64,000 nt of DNA from Emiliania huxleyi CCMP1516 (GCF_000372725.1 NW_005202428.1:1555437-1619436), one strand, 5' to 3'. Positions 42,005 to 53,109 are shown, numbered from the stretch's first letter. Numbers and translations are program-made. The notes: generated by a model not told the origin, from the sequence alone.

Positions 42005-42440
42005 TTTACTCCTCTCCTTAAAATCCCTGTGTGGAGTGCTGGGGGGGGGCGACAGGAAGAATGTGGCCCTGAGTTATGTGTACCACGCCAACTCAGGGTG
42101 TGTGGCAGCCAGCTGGCTGTGTGTCTTGTGAGCTTGTTTGTGTCTGTGTGTCGCTCGTGCGTGTCGTCATCATCTGTCTCGCGTCCACCCATACCGCGTT
42201 GGTGTCCAGTCCGAGCCTGGCTGTTCTTCACCTTTCTACCTACCTACCTACCTGTGTGGTGGCGGCGTGCCGTCCTCCCATCCCTCCCTTGGGCGTGTCT
42301 CTTTTCTTTCTTTCTTTCTTTGAGTTTTATTGTCTGTGTGTCGGCGCGTGTCGTCGTCTTCTGTCCCGCGTCCACCCAGACCGCGCTGGTGTCCTGGTGT
42401 CCAGTCCGAGCCAGACTGTTCTTCACCTAACTAACCTTGA
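42005..42440. repeat. Repeat-rich block with an internal ~190-bp tandem duplication
   Basis: GCGTCCACCC-A-ACCGCG(T/C)TGGTGTC with CAGTCCGAGCC and TGTTCTTCACCT occurs at ~42182-42232 and again at ~42370-42428. Between them sits another copy of the CCCATCCCTCCC/(TTTC)n repeat. A CTAC tetranucleotide run lies at 42234-42251. Confidence 0.75.
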
Positions 42441-43118
42441 GAAAGAAAGATTGTTTTCAAAAATCTCTCACTCTCTCCTAACGAAACCTAACATGACAAG
42501 CGATCCCACGACAGCGTCTGTGGGGACTAATCCGGGCACCCCCCACTGTGGCCAAGCCGTTTGCTGGCCGTTTAATTGGCACGCTCAGGGGAGTTGAGCA
42601 GTAGACCCCGTTGGTACGCATCTTGCGCGCCTGCTTGTTGATGTTTGTCGGCGTCGCCCGCCACCGCCGCCATAAAGATCTGCTGCGTGTCCGTGTGGTG
42701 GACGACAAAGGAGGAGGCGTTCGCCGACGCCGCCCCATACACCGTCCGTCCGGTCCGTGTTGGTGCCCACCGCTTCCTTGGCGAACACGTGGAGGAACTG
42801 CTTGGTGGGTGTGGCGCAATGCCACCCAAAGTGTCCACGAGCACCAGCCGCCTTATGGCTTTCTCGACCCACTTGCACTTCGCGTCGTAGTACTGCGCCC
42901 CCGTCCACTAAAAAAGACAATTATGTGTGAGTGTTAGAGTTGCTTGGTATTGCTATTGGCATTGAAAAATCTCTCTCGAAAAAAGAAGAAAAGACGTCGC
43001 AGACGAATGATCGCACGAACGTCGGTGGGGACTACATGAAGGGTGGAGGGGCCCGTCCGCGGAACTTGGCGGCACGGGCGCGTCAGTCGCCGAGAGCACG
43101 CCTCTGTCACGTTTCTGT
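42441..43118. other. Region without a recognised gene
   Basis: Minus-strand frames around 42572-42920 have mixed composition, but no domain is seen. The 3' part immediately precedes the RluA-like remnant and could hold its lost 5' sequence. Confidence 0.35.
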
Positions 43119-43790
43119 GCGGACGGGACCGTCTTCCCGGCACTCACCAGCCGGACGCAGGCGAACAATGCGGCGCAACGGGGTGAGTTCTTGCTCAACG
43201 GACGGACGGCGCATGGAGCCGCCCGAGTCCACTCTGGAGATGTCCTCACGCTGAACAACCCTCGAAACAACCCGTTGCCCGCGCCACTATCGACGCCAGA
43301 GGTGCGGCGCGTCGAGAGGTTCTTTGAAGAACTGACCGAGGCGAAGCGGGAGAGGTGGGCGCTTTGAGGTTCTTCACGAGGATGACGAGCTGGCGGTGGT
43401 CTTCAAGCCTCCCGGCGTGCACAGTACGGGATGGGCGGGCACCCGGAAGAAGTGGGGCGCGTCACTCTGTGCGACGCTCTCCCGTTGCTGCTCACGGCGC
43501 CCTCCCAACGGGCCTCGCTAGCACCGCTCCCCGCGCCCTCGCCTGCGCACCGGCTCGACGCGAGGGTGGGCGGCGTGATTGCCGTTGCCAAGACTCGCCG
43601 CGCTCTCGCGGGGCTGTCCACGCTGTTCCGAGAGCGCCGAGTGACCAAGGTCTACGTGGCTGGGTTCACAGCGATTGTAGGAAAGTGTCGGGACCAAATC
43701 CCGGTCGCGGCCTTCCGACTCGCGCCTTCGCCTCACTGGCACTATTGTAGCCCTGGCCGGTGCGCGTGTGGAGTTGAAGTTCCGGAGTAA
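43119..43790 (+). pseudogene. RluA-type pseudouridine synthase, frameshifted and truncated
   Basis: Frame A (from 43119) gives an S4-like RNA-binding segment (GEFLLNGRTAHGAARVHSGD VLTLN), then VRRVERFFEELTEAKRE. Around 43355-43365 the reading shifts by one base. Frame B gives LAVVFKPPGVHSTG, and after another shift frame C (43431 onward) gives LCDALPLLL, then HRLDARVGGVIAVAKT with the catalytic Asp of HRLD, and RRVTKVYVAG. The family should continue for ~100 residues after KVYVAG, but the sequence stops resembling it and ends at 43790. No normal-sized intron explains the shifts. It may be a decayed copy, or a gene with assembly errors. Living homologues isomerise uridines in rRNA or mRNA. Confidence 0.65.
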
Positions 43791-44707
43791 AAATTCGAAC
43801 GCGTTCTCTCACGGTGACCAAAAAATGTCCACCTCAGAGGCACCTCCGGAGGCAGGCCGCCGCACGCCGGCGACACAGCTCCAGCTGTCAAACTGACCCG
43901 CAGCTCCTCTCAGAGCGGGAACTGTGACGAAAGTTGACTGAGGCGGTTGTCAGGAATCATCATACGGATCACATGGTGACTCTCTCATGACGGGAGACCG
44001 CCCGACCACTCCTGGGTGGCACTGCCACCGGTGTCGCTCGACGTCCTGTCGACAGCGTGCCGACAGCGACACAGACCATGTGGGACGCGTCGAGTATCGA
44101 CCTCTACTGCTTACCCAGCCTTCGAGTGTATCCTGGCTGTGGTCCCACACCCACTGGTGTCCATCTCAGAGACCGCAGGAGGTCATGAGGGTCGATGGGA
44201 GTGCCAACCCCACAATGCCTAAAAACCCAGCCCAGTACGTGGCCATCGTGGTGGGGGCAGTTTGCATCGAGGAGCTCGCCGGCGACAGGATCGACGCTGG
44301 AGGACGCTTCACCCGGAGATGCGGCGCTTCGCGAAGCTCCGCGAGCGCGCCGCCTCGGGCGCCGCATACGGCTTTACACGGACGAGGAGTGGGAGCTTTG
44401 GCGAAGCTCGAGGGACGTGAAAGCCACACACCACAAGACTTAGATGCACGTGCGTATAATAAAACAAGAAAAAGCCGGGTCTTGCGCTGTATGTGTAACA
44501 TTAGTGTGAGCGTGTGTGCATGTGTGCGGATCTCGGCGCGAAAAATAAAGTATAAACCCCGGTGACCGCCGAAAAAAACGAAAAGAGCTCCACCGCGCGC
44601 ACGCGGCCAGGGCCCCACGCTCGGCCACGCCCACGGCCACGCACCCCAACGCACCCACGACACGTCGCTCCCGCCGTGCGTCCCGGCGTGCGTCCCGGCG
44701 CGTGCGC
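43791..44707. other. Region without a clear gene
   Basis: A plus frame ending at 44443 has a coding-like end (RRIRLYTDEEWELWRSSRD) with possible exon status. It has no upstream partner or domain. Nothing else is recognised. Confidence 0.35.
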
Positions 44708-46534
44708 TTATGTCGACATGTCGAGAGCGTCGAGCTCCAACTCGACGCTCTCCGCCGCGGCAGCCCCTTCCGCCGGTTCCGGTTCCGCTGCCGGCGGTGC
44801 TTGCCGCTCCGCCGCCGCCGCCTCCCCCGCCCCCATCCCCGTCCCTACCCCTGGCATCCCCGTGCGCGCTGCGCTGCTACTCGGGCCGAGCTGCAGCGCC
44901 CTGTGCGCGGCGCCCAACGGAGCGGCGGCGGGCGGGCGGCGCATGGCTGGAGCGCCGACCGGGCTGGTCGGCGTGTTGCTGCGCTGCGAGAGGGCCGCGG
45001 CTACGCCATCGGCCAGCTTCTCGCCACCCGCGCCCTGCAAGTCGTGCGTCGCCGCGCTCGCCTCACTCGCCGAACGCCCGCGGAACGGCGGCGGACGAGT
45101 CACCGAGGGGGACCCGCTCGTGCTCGACGGCGCCGAAGCCAGCCTAGGGAGGACAGTCAGCCGGCAGCCTTCATTCCAACGATCGGACCGCTCTCCACGC
45201 CCACCCGCGCCGGGGCGTAGCCTCGTGGGGCGAGTCGTCGTGGCGAGGGAGGCCGCCTGGTTGAGCGCGCGGGTGTACTCCTCTTCGAGGGCGCGGATCT
45301 CCGCGTGCAGCTTGTCGCTCTTCTCCTTGGCGACCTGCTCCCGGGCAACCTCGGGCCTTCTTCAGGCCACCTTCAGGCCATCTTGCTCTCTCTTGGATTG
45401 AGTGCGTCGGCGCGAGGAGGCCGTGGACAGTGTCGGGGTGATCTCGGGTGATCTCGGGTGATCTCGGGTGATCTCGGGTGATCTCGGGTGATCTCGGACC
45501 GAGTGCGTCGACGCAAAGATGCCGTGGCCAATGCGGACAAAGCGCCAGAGGCGGACGATGATCAGTGCCATGGCGAGGTCCTAGCGGAGGAGGGGACAGC
45601 AGGGTCAGCTGTGAGTCAGCTGATCCTGTGAGGTGGACGGCTCCACACGCGCATTGTAGTGGGGCAAGGCTAAGGGGTGGCAACCCTCGTCTTCACGTCC
45701 AGGAGAGACAGGAGCCCCACGCGGCGTTTCAAGTGCAAGGTCCGGTTCCGGTGTGCGCGTGGAGAAGACGCGGAGATGGTCTCGGGTGATCTCGGGTGAT
45801 CTCGGGTGATCTCGGGTGATCTCGGGTGATCTCGGGTGATCTCGGTCCTGCTCGGGCATGGAGAAGACTCTGAAGACGGTCTCGAGGCCGAGCGAGACGG
45901 TGATGACGATGAGGTCGAGCACGTAGAGCGGGTTCCTGCGCAAGTATGAACCACCCAATCAATGAGCAATGATGGAATGGGTTGGGTCGAACACACGCAG
46001 GAGCAGGTTGCCGGAAGAAGGCTCGGTCGAGGCTGGCGATCAGGCCGAGCAGCTCGAGCTCAAACACGACGAGCACCTTCATCAAACAGTTGATAGAGTG
46101 CGTTATCAAGTAGGCGAGGCAGCCGCTCTCGAGCACAACCCTGGCACACCGTCAGCGAGACTCGGAAGAGGAACTTGTGGAACTTGTGGGCCAAATCGTG
46201 CTTGTGGCTGTCGCACCCGATCCTGCCGGTCGAGTCAAGGTGGCTGTGGCCTAAAGTGGTTCAGCAGAGAGCAGACCTTGAGCTCTAAAGGGCGTGTCGA
46301 TCTTTTGGAGCTCTGGTGTGTGGCTGTCGCCTTGCCCGGCGCAGATCTCCGCCTGATGAATCATGAGTACTCAGTGAGTTGACTGACGTTGCTCTGCCTT
46401 CCGCGGCGCGGCTCTCGGCCCTCGTCTCGTCGTGCTCGAGGTGCAGGTCGCCCTGTCATCACGGCGAGAATGAGAATGAGGGATGACAGAGAAGATTCGT
46501 GGAATGATGGATGGCATGGCAATGAAGGTGACTA

Positions 46535-46594
<60 letters not shown>

Positions 46595-47774
46595 GCAGTG
46601 GAGTAGAGGTAGTAGCGGACGGGCCTGCACGCTCTTGCCGAGCGAGAGGATGGTCCTAGTAGCAGTGGGCAACCTTCAATGATTCAGTCCATTCATTCCT
46701 TGCGGCCGCCGAGGAGGAGGCACTGAATGGCGTCGGCGGCGGCGGCGGCGCTGTAGTCTCCGGCGCCGATGCAGCCGCTGTCGCAGCAGGGAATCGCGTC
46801 GCGGAGGACGTACATGCACGAGGGGAACTCGGCGTCGATAAAGAGCTCGCCAAAGACGGCGATCACGTCGCAGACGAGCAGCAGTGTCAACAGCGCCTGT
46901 GGGGAAGGGAAGGGTCGCTCCGGGAAGGGTCCGGGAAGGGTCCGGGAAAGGGCAGGGAAAGGGCAGGGAAAGGGCAGGGAAGGGTCGGGGTCGAGTCCGG
47001 GAAGGATCCGGGTCAGAAGGGTCATCGACAGCTCATGGGGGTGAGCCGACCCTCCGCGTGTGTAGAGCTGCGTCGGGAGCAGTAGGGGGCGGGCGGGCGG
47101 GAGGAAGAGGCAGCCGGCCTGCAGGCGCGGGCTGTGGAGAAAGGCAAGTAGCTTCGTCTGCCACGCATATGGACCGCGACGGGACGAGAGCGCCCGCGCC
47201 TGGGGGGCGGAGAGAGGGCGCTGAATCCGGGCTCGTGTGAAGGGTGAACCGCCGCGTGAGCACAAGGGGCTACGACTGCAGGGAAGCAGTCCACTCACTG
47301 CTGCAGAATATCGCGCATGTGTCGGGTTTGATGGTCGCACTCGTCGCGAGAGCTAGCTGCGGTCCGCGCCTCGGAATCGGCGGAGACCCACTTTGCGCCT
47401 CGCCGCTGCTGGGACTGCATCCAAACGGCGTCGATACTGTTGACGATCCCATGCAGTTGCGCGGACCACGCGGCGGTGTTTTCACGGAGGCTCGTGAGGG
47501 AGCGGAAGGAGCCGTTGCGCTTGATTCGTGGGGAGTACAGAGAGCCGCTCGAGCTCCCGCGTGTGACCCGCGGCGGGGTTAGAGTGCCAGACCGTTTGGA
47601 GACCACCGCACCCGGGAGGTTCGGCCGCACCCGGTCCCACGCGCTCGTCGGTCCGTCGGCGACTGGGCTAGGCAGTGGCGTGGGTGGGAGGGCTGCCGCT
47701 GAGCCTTGCTCCGCATCCGTCTGCTCTTCGGCCGGCTCCTCGTCCTTTAAACGCTTGGGCTTTATTTTTTCCAT
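44708..47774 (-). CDS. HVCN1: Voltage-gated proton channel (Hv1/HVCN1)
   Basis: Minus-strand exons: 47774-~47303 (cytosolic Ser/Arg-rich N-terminus, ends HMRDILQ), 46896-46724 (S1: LLTLLLVCDVIAVFGELFID), 46140-46012 (S2: LAYLITHSINCLMKVLVVFE), 45935-45848 (S3: YVLDLIVITVSLGLETVFRV), 45580-45500 (S4: ALIIVRLWRFVRIGHGIF) and 45349 onward (coiled coil: EVAKEKSDKLHAEIRALEEE). The S4 signature RxWRxxR is diagnostic. The Asp in VCDVIAV aligns with the S1 selectivity-filter Asp of human Hv1. There is no pore domain; the voltage sensor itself conducts H+. Coccolithophores use Hv1 for pH homeostasis. The intron between S3 and S4 exons (45847-45581) is GA-AG: GAGCAG|GACC..TAG|GACC. The 3' end is ambiguous (stop near 45065 or at 44708), and the exon 1 donor is unresolved. 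Confidence 0.9.
45436..45497 (-). repeat. Intronic decamer array (CTCGGGTGAT on +)
   Basis: Six units in the Hv1 intron 45499-45350; the transcript sense is CGAGATCACC. Confidence 0.95.
45779..45846 (-). repeat. Intronic decamer array (CTCGGGTGAT on +)
   Basis: Six to seven units in the Hv1 GA-AG intron 45847-45581, starting five nt inside the donor. The transcript sense is CGAGATCACC. Confidence 0.95.
46541..46590. repeat. (GA)n microsatellite
   Basis: About 25 units of GA in an Hv1 intron. Confidence 0.98.
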
Positions 47775-47872
47775 TGCGATCTTCCTCAGAGCTCTCGCAC
47801 TGCGCGCTGTGTGCGTCGGGCTCTCAGTGCACAGCGTCTCAAAAAGAGAGATATCGCGTGACCCCTGGATGT

Positions 47873-47908
47873 GAGGTTACTGACTGCACTCCAAGTGCTC
47901 CAAGTGTG
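47873..47908 (-). repeat. Inverted partial copy of the 2095/2608 repeat
   Basis: TGACTGCACTCCAAGTGCTC and neighbouring bases are the reverse complement of the first ~36 bp of the repeats at 2095 and 2608. Confidence 0.75.
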
Positions 47909-48008
47909 ATTGGGTTGTCTCTTTCCTCTCTTCCTTACTAACGCAGGGGAACAAGAGACAACTGGCGGGCCTGTTCGCTGCGCTTGCTCTCACCACACTC
48001 AGACCTCA

Positions 48009-48884
48009 CTAGCCAGCGCCCGCAGAGGAGCACCGTGAGAGGGGAGAGGGCCACGGCGGTTCGTGCTCCTCCTGCGCGTCGCCAGGCCGCCTGGGCAGTG
48101 GCGACGGCGCCAGCAGCGCCTCCTCCGCCTCGACCATCGCCCCGCCCAACCCGGCTAACGGCGGGACCCGAGGGGGCCCGGCCTTGCGCATAGCGAGCGC
48201 CGCCGCCGCCGGCCTGCCCCCGCGGTCGTCGGTGCTCCCGCGGTCGTCGTCTTCGGTGGCGTCGTCGGCGTCGTCGGTGACGTCGTCGACGTCGGTGGCG
48301 TCCGAGGAGGCGAGCTCGCGCAGCTCCGCCGCGGCCAGCGACGCGTGCACCGCCTCCGCCGCCGCGAGGGCTTGTGATCCGCAGAGGGTGTGGGCGGCGC
48401 GCACGGTCGCGAGCGCCTGCGTGTGGGTGGGTGGGGGTGGTAGCGGGGGGGGTGAGGGGAGGTTGGTGACGAGGCCGAGAGTGCGGCGGTGGTCTGCGGT
48501 GGTCTGGAAGAGGGGGGGGGGGGGGTCTCGCGGGTGGCGTTCGGCGTTCGGCGGAGGCATCTTTGGAGGCGGCAGCGGCGGCTTGCGGAGGGCGGCCCCT
48601 GCTGCAGCGTCGTTCGCTTCGCAACAGCGCACAGAGCGCGCAACATCGCCTGTGGACGAGGCCAGCGGACGTGTCGCGGACATGTCTCGGACAAGTCCGG
48701 CGCGCGAGGGCGCGGAGCATCGCCGCGTGCGTCGCCGGTAGCTCGTCGTCTGAAGCACGGAGCAGCTCGGGCCGCAGCACCACGAGCGCACCTCCCCACC
48801 GCGCGCCGGCGCCGCCGGCGCCGCCGCTGCTACCGCTGCTACCGCCGCCACCGCCGCCGCCGCCGCCGCTACCGCTGCTGCCGC

Positions 48885-48929
<45 letters not shown>

Positions 48930-49692
48930 TGCCGCCGCCGCCGCTGCTACCGCCGCCTCCGCCTGCCTCGAGGCGGACGAGTGCAGCCTCTCGGCGGAGG
49001 CAGTAGCCGACGAAGGTGCACCAGCGGCCAGCGACAGCGGCCGAGGAGACGCAGCCGCACGCACGGACTGCGCGTCGTCCTTTTGGGGACNNNNNNNNNN
49101 NNNNNNNNNNNNNNNNNNNNNNNNNNNNNNNNNNNNNNNNNNNNNNNNNNNNNNNNNNNNNNNNNNNNNNNNNNNNNNNNNNNNNNNNNNGGGGTGGGGA
49201 GGGCAGGAGTCAGGCGGGCGAGGCCGGGGAGGGGAGGGCGTCGGCGGCAGTGGACGCTTCTCGGGAGGCACCTGCATCTCCGGCGCGCAGCTTGCTCAGC
49301 AGCTGGCGAGGCCGTCCGCGCAGGGAGGGCGGGAGGGCGTCGCCACGCAGGTAGCCGTCGTCGTCCTCCGGCGCGAGGAGTGTGACGCGTGGCCGGTGCG
49401 GCGGCACGCGGCCTCCGAGCTGCTCGGCGCCCGCAAAGACGTCGCCCGCGCAGTACTCGCAGAGCTGCTCTCCGTCGGAGAGCACGGTCGCCTCACGCAC
49501 CTCCTCAAAGCAGCCGCTGCAGATGCCGCTGGTGCGCTCGAGCCGCGTCCCGCACCAAGCGATGCGCTCGCCCGGCGGCGGCGGCGGCGGCGGAGGCGGC
49601 GGCAGCGGCGGCGCAGCTGCCGCGACCGCGACGCGGCTGAAGGCGCCGGGGCTGGGCCGCTTCCAGCCGACGACGGCGCAGGGGCAGTTCAT
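48009..49692 (-). CDS. Putative zinc-binding protein of unknown function (broken by an N gap)
   Basis: The first exon from the ATG at 49692 starts MNCPCAVVGWKRPSPG, then ICSGCFEEVREATVLSDGEQ and LCEYCAGDVFAGAEQ. The CxC and paired CxxC motifs suggest a treble-clef or zinc-ribbon-like site. A 100-N gap follows. On the far side, an alanine run encoded by (GCC)n precedes LRPELLRASDDELPATHA. A GC-AG intron leads to AMLRALCAVAKRT, and a later exon gives LATVRAAHTLCGSQALAAAE with an acidic Asp/Thr stretch and a Pro-rich end at 48009. The frame across the gap is unknown, so this may be one or two genes. No family is recognised. Confidence 0.5.
49091..49190. other. Assembly gap (100 N)
   Basis: Exactly 100 undetermined bases, the usual placeholder for a gap of unknown size, next to GC-rich triplet repeats. 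Confidence 1.
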
Positions 49693-51507
49693 GCACAGCG
49701 AGCAGAGTCTGGGCCGACGCCGATGTGTTTCTTTATTCTGGAAGGGAACAAAAGGAACGACAAGAGAGAGAGAGAGAGAGAGAGAGCAATGGCCGTTATC
49801 CGTTAGTGCGGACGTCGCCGCGGCTCGCCTCTGCCGCGGCGGCTGCTGCGCGCACGCGGCGGCGCCGCTCTCTCGCGAGACGGCTGGCGACGCGGCTCGC
49901 CGCCGACGTACGGTGCGCTCGTCCGACGGTCCGCAGCGTGGCGTGCGCGGCGCTGAGCGCCGCTCTGCGAGCGCCTCTGCGCCTGCACTGCCTGCCTCTG
50001 TTGCTGTTGGTGGTGGTGGTGCTGCTGCTGCTGGTGCCGATGCTGCTGCTGGCGCGGCGCGGCTGTGCGACTGGGCTCGACGCGCGCGTCGCGAGCGTCT
50101 GACGCGGCGGGCGGCGTCAGGCAGGTGCGCTTCTCTCTCGGGTGGTGGTGGTGGTGCTGCTGCTGCTGCTGCTGGCGGTGCAGATGCTGCTGCTGGTGCG
50201 GCGCGGCTCTCCGACGCGACTCGATGCGCGCGTCGCGGCTATCTGACGTGGCGGGCGGCGTCGCGGGCGGCGGCGGTGGCGGCTCGCGGGTGGAGGTGGA
50301 GGCTGGTGGCTGTGGTGGACTTTGAGTTTATTTCATGGTCGTGTACGGGGACCGGGGGGTCAACCGGGAGGCAGGGGGTTCAACCAGGCGACGGAGGACC
50401 GTGGGCCATCGCGGGGACGGGCCCGCCGGAGGCGCGCCCGGTAGATCCGGATGGTCTCACCCGGTGGGAGGCACCGAGGCGTCTGGGACGCTCCACTCTA
50501 CCTTAAGCTCCTGAGGGGCGCGTGGTTTTAACCACGTAGTATGACTACAGCCCACCACAGACACCCTCCCTCTCCACACGTGTGCACACACCCTCACCCT
50601 CTCCCCTCTCCTCTCTCTCCTCTCTCTCTCTCTCCTCTCTCTCCTCTCCTTGTCTGTGTGCTGTCTGCCTGACTCAGGCACTAATTCTGCCGATGCGTGA
50701 TTGTGTGTGGGCTGCTCCGAGGGGGCCCTGCGCGATCCGATGGGTAGGGAGTCTGTGCCCGGGCGGTGTCCGGTGCGGAGTCTCTCTCTGATCCCACCTG
50801 TGGTGTTGGGTGTGAGGTCGTGGAAGCTTCGATCCCAAGGGGGGGAGCCGAGCCCACTCATAACCAACTCTCAGGGGCAGTAGGTGGGCGAGCCTCGAGC
50901 GCGCTCATCTCGATCGTCAAGGCGTCGCTACGCGCGGTCTTCCGCGGGGGGAGCTGCGTCGACGGGTGCGGGACCGCGGCGCAGCCAGTGCCGCGGCGAG
51001 GCCTCCGGCTGTTTGCGGCGGGCGGCTTGCTGCTCGCTGCGATGGCGAAAAACTCGTCTCGCCACACACCAAGGGCTTATGCTCTGGCGAGACGTGAGGC
51101 GCATGCGCCCAGGAGGGGAGGGGGCATGTGTAACGACACTGCTAGAGATGCCTTTCGGGGCCCAGAGATAAAACTTCTGTGATGCCATGCGTGACCTAGT
51201 AGTGTCCCCAGCTATGGGCGTGTCCACGTTGGAGCCAGGTGTGGTGTGGGCGCGAGAATAGCTCCGCCGTTCATGGAGGCAACCGATGCGAGTCGACTGG
51301 TGTGTGTCGTCGTGGTTTCGTATCAAGAATTCTCTCTCTCTCAAGGAACGACAAACACGGCTTCTATTATTTCCACCCTTATAAGTCTCTCGTGTCGGCG
51401 CCGACGCTCTTGGTTTAACCGTAGAACGTCCCAGCCGAAATCCGCCCGCCGACGATCGATCAGTCCACAATCGTCGGCCCGCACCCCGCAGCGACCCGCA
51501 GCGATGG
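49693..51507. other. Region without a recognised gene, with imperfect tandem duplication
   Basis: 49767-49788 is (GA)n. About 145 bp containing GGTGGTGGTGGTGCTGCTGC and GACGCGCGCGTCGCG-like sequence at ~50008-50120 recurs at ~50140-50265. 50590-50660 is CT-rich. Open frames here are repeat-driven and not called. Confidence 0.5.
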
Positions 51508-52579
51508 ATGCCGCCCCCCACGGCCCCTACGGCCGACGGGCCGATGCACGACCGGCCTCCGTCGGACGGCTCTCCGGCCTCTCCGGCCGCTGCCGCCCGC
51601 GCTGCTGCCGATCCGGTCCCTCTCACGCTCAGCAATACCCGCACAACCTACGACAACTTTGAGGTCGTCGGCTTTGGCCAGGTGCAGCCACCACACCTGC
51701 TTGCCTCCATGTTCACGCTTCGCGCCCCTCCCCCCCTTCTGACGCCGCCGTATGACCTTAGGTGAGGGGCACGACTACCCGCCTGGAAGGCGCTCTCATC
51801 AGCAAGTCAATTGCAAACCGTCCCGGCATGCCGACCTACCTTCAGCAAATGCCGACCTACCATCAGCATGCCGCCCGCACCGAGTGCGTGATCGACGCCT
51901 TCGTCGGCGATCTGCCCTGGAAATCTGGCTGCGGGCCTGCGCTCATCGTGCGGACGGTCAACGACGGTCTCCACTACGCTCTCACCCCGGATCGATCCGG
52001 TCCCTCTCACGCTCAGCGATATCCGCACAAGCTACGACAACTTTGAGGTCGCCGGCTTTGGCCAGGTGCAGCAACCACCTGCTTGCCTCCATGTTCACGC
52101 TTCGCGCCCCTCCCCCCTCTCTGACGCCGCCGTCTGACCTTAGGTGAGGGGCACGACTACCCGCCTGGAAGGCGCTCTCAGCAAGTCACCCAGGCACCAA
52201 CTCCTGGGCGTTTACGCTTGGCTACGAAACCATGCAGTGGATGCAGCTCGATCAAAACGGCGACGCCAACAGCTGGTCCCTGGGCGAGTTCCTTGCCCAG
52301 GATGAGGTGCGAGCCATGATGCTCGACCGAGCGTGCACCAAGTCACTCACATTCCGTGAGTTCGTCAACGGGCCGAACGTCTCCAATTCGACGGCGATCT
52401 CGAACTCCAACAACTGGACCGGTGCACCAGCCACGGAGGACGATGGCTCCCTCGACGACATCCCTTCATCGACGGACGCCTTCACCGCCGCCGGCCCTGG
52501 GCCATCCAGCGCGGCCTCCGACGGCCTGCACGTGATCGAGCGGGTACAGAAACGGTGGCTGCCACAGCTCACACCCTAA
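51508..52579 (+). CDS. Unknown protein with internally duplicated exon (EF-hand-like segment near C-terminus)
   Basis: Likely exons: from the ATG at 51508 to TYDNFEVVGFGQ (~51679), then via a GT-AG intron to VRGTTTRLEGALISKS at 51763, continuing to VNDGLHYALTP. The DPVPLTLS..YDNFEV..GFGQ block recurs at ~51992-52063. The last exon (from ~52195) reads NSWAFTLGYETMQWMQLDQN, GDANSWSLGEFLAQDE, FREFVNGPN and ends at TAA 52579. The acidic DQNGDANS..LGE loop resembles a calcium-binding EF-hand loop but is one residue too long. No family is recognised. The block is flanked by a tandem genomic duplication whose second copy is degraded. Confidence 0.45.
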
Positions 52580-53109
52580 TCGATCTGCCTTAGGCACGGA
52601 GCCAACTGAGCCATCGCGCATGCCCGCATCGCGTGCGGCTCCGAGGTCTCCCGCCGAGACCGGCTCGGCGCGGCGCGTGGCCGCACGCCGCCGTTGAAAA
52701 GGCGATAGGACCGAGGGGAGAGCGCCGGCCACATCGAGCGAGCGCGGGCGTGTAAGGTGTCTGTGCTGCTCCGGTGTATGTGTGTGTGATTCTGCCCCCC
52801 CCCCCATCTGTGCGGCGAGGTGTTTGCGGCGCGATGCCCGATCGTGCGCGATAGCCTCCCTTTGTGCGTGGTGTGTCGGTGTGTCGGGGTCGTCCGGAGC
52901 GTGTGGCGGCGTCGTTGCATGCAGCGACTGCTCCACGTGCCACGACTGCTTTGACTGACGTGACTGACTGATGAGACATGAGTGCTGATGGATGATCTCC
53001 GACAACCCAAAACAAAAATGCAAATGCGGAGTGCCCACTTTGGCGTGCCGCAGATCCTGCGTCTCTCACTGCCCGAACAACAGAGAGGCGGGTACCGCCG
53101 CAGGTCACT
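52143..53109 (+). repeat. ~967-bp tandem duplication, copy 1
   Basis: Starts at TAGGTGAGGGGCACGACTAC and includes the last exon of the unknown gene and ~500 bp of 3' flank. Copy 2 follows directly. Confidence 0.95.

Noticed and set aside
48811-48975. Polyproline/polyarginine protein on the plus strand
   Set aside because: Antisense frames of a (GCC)n alanine tract; composition follows the triplet repeat.
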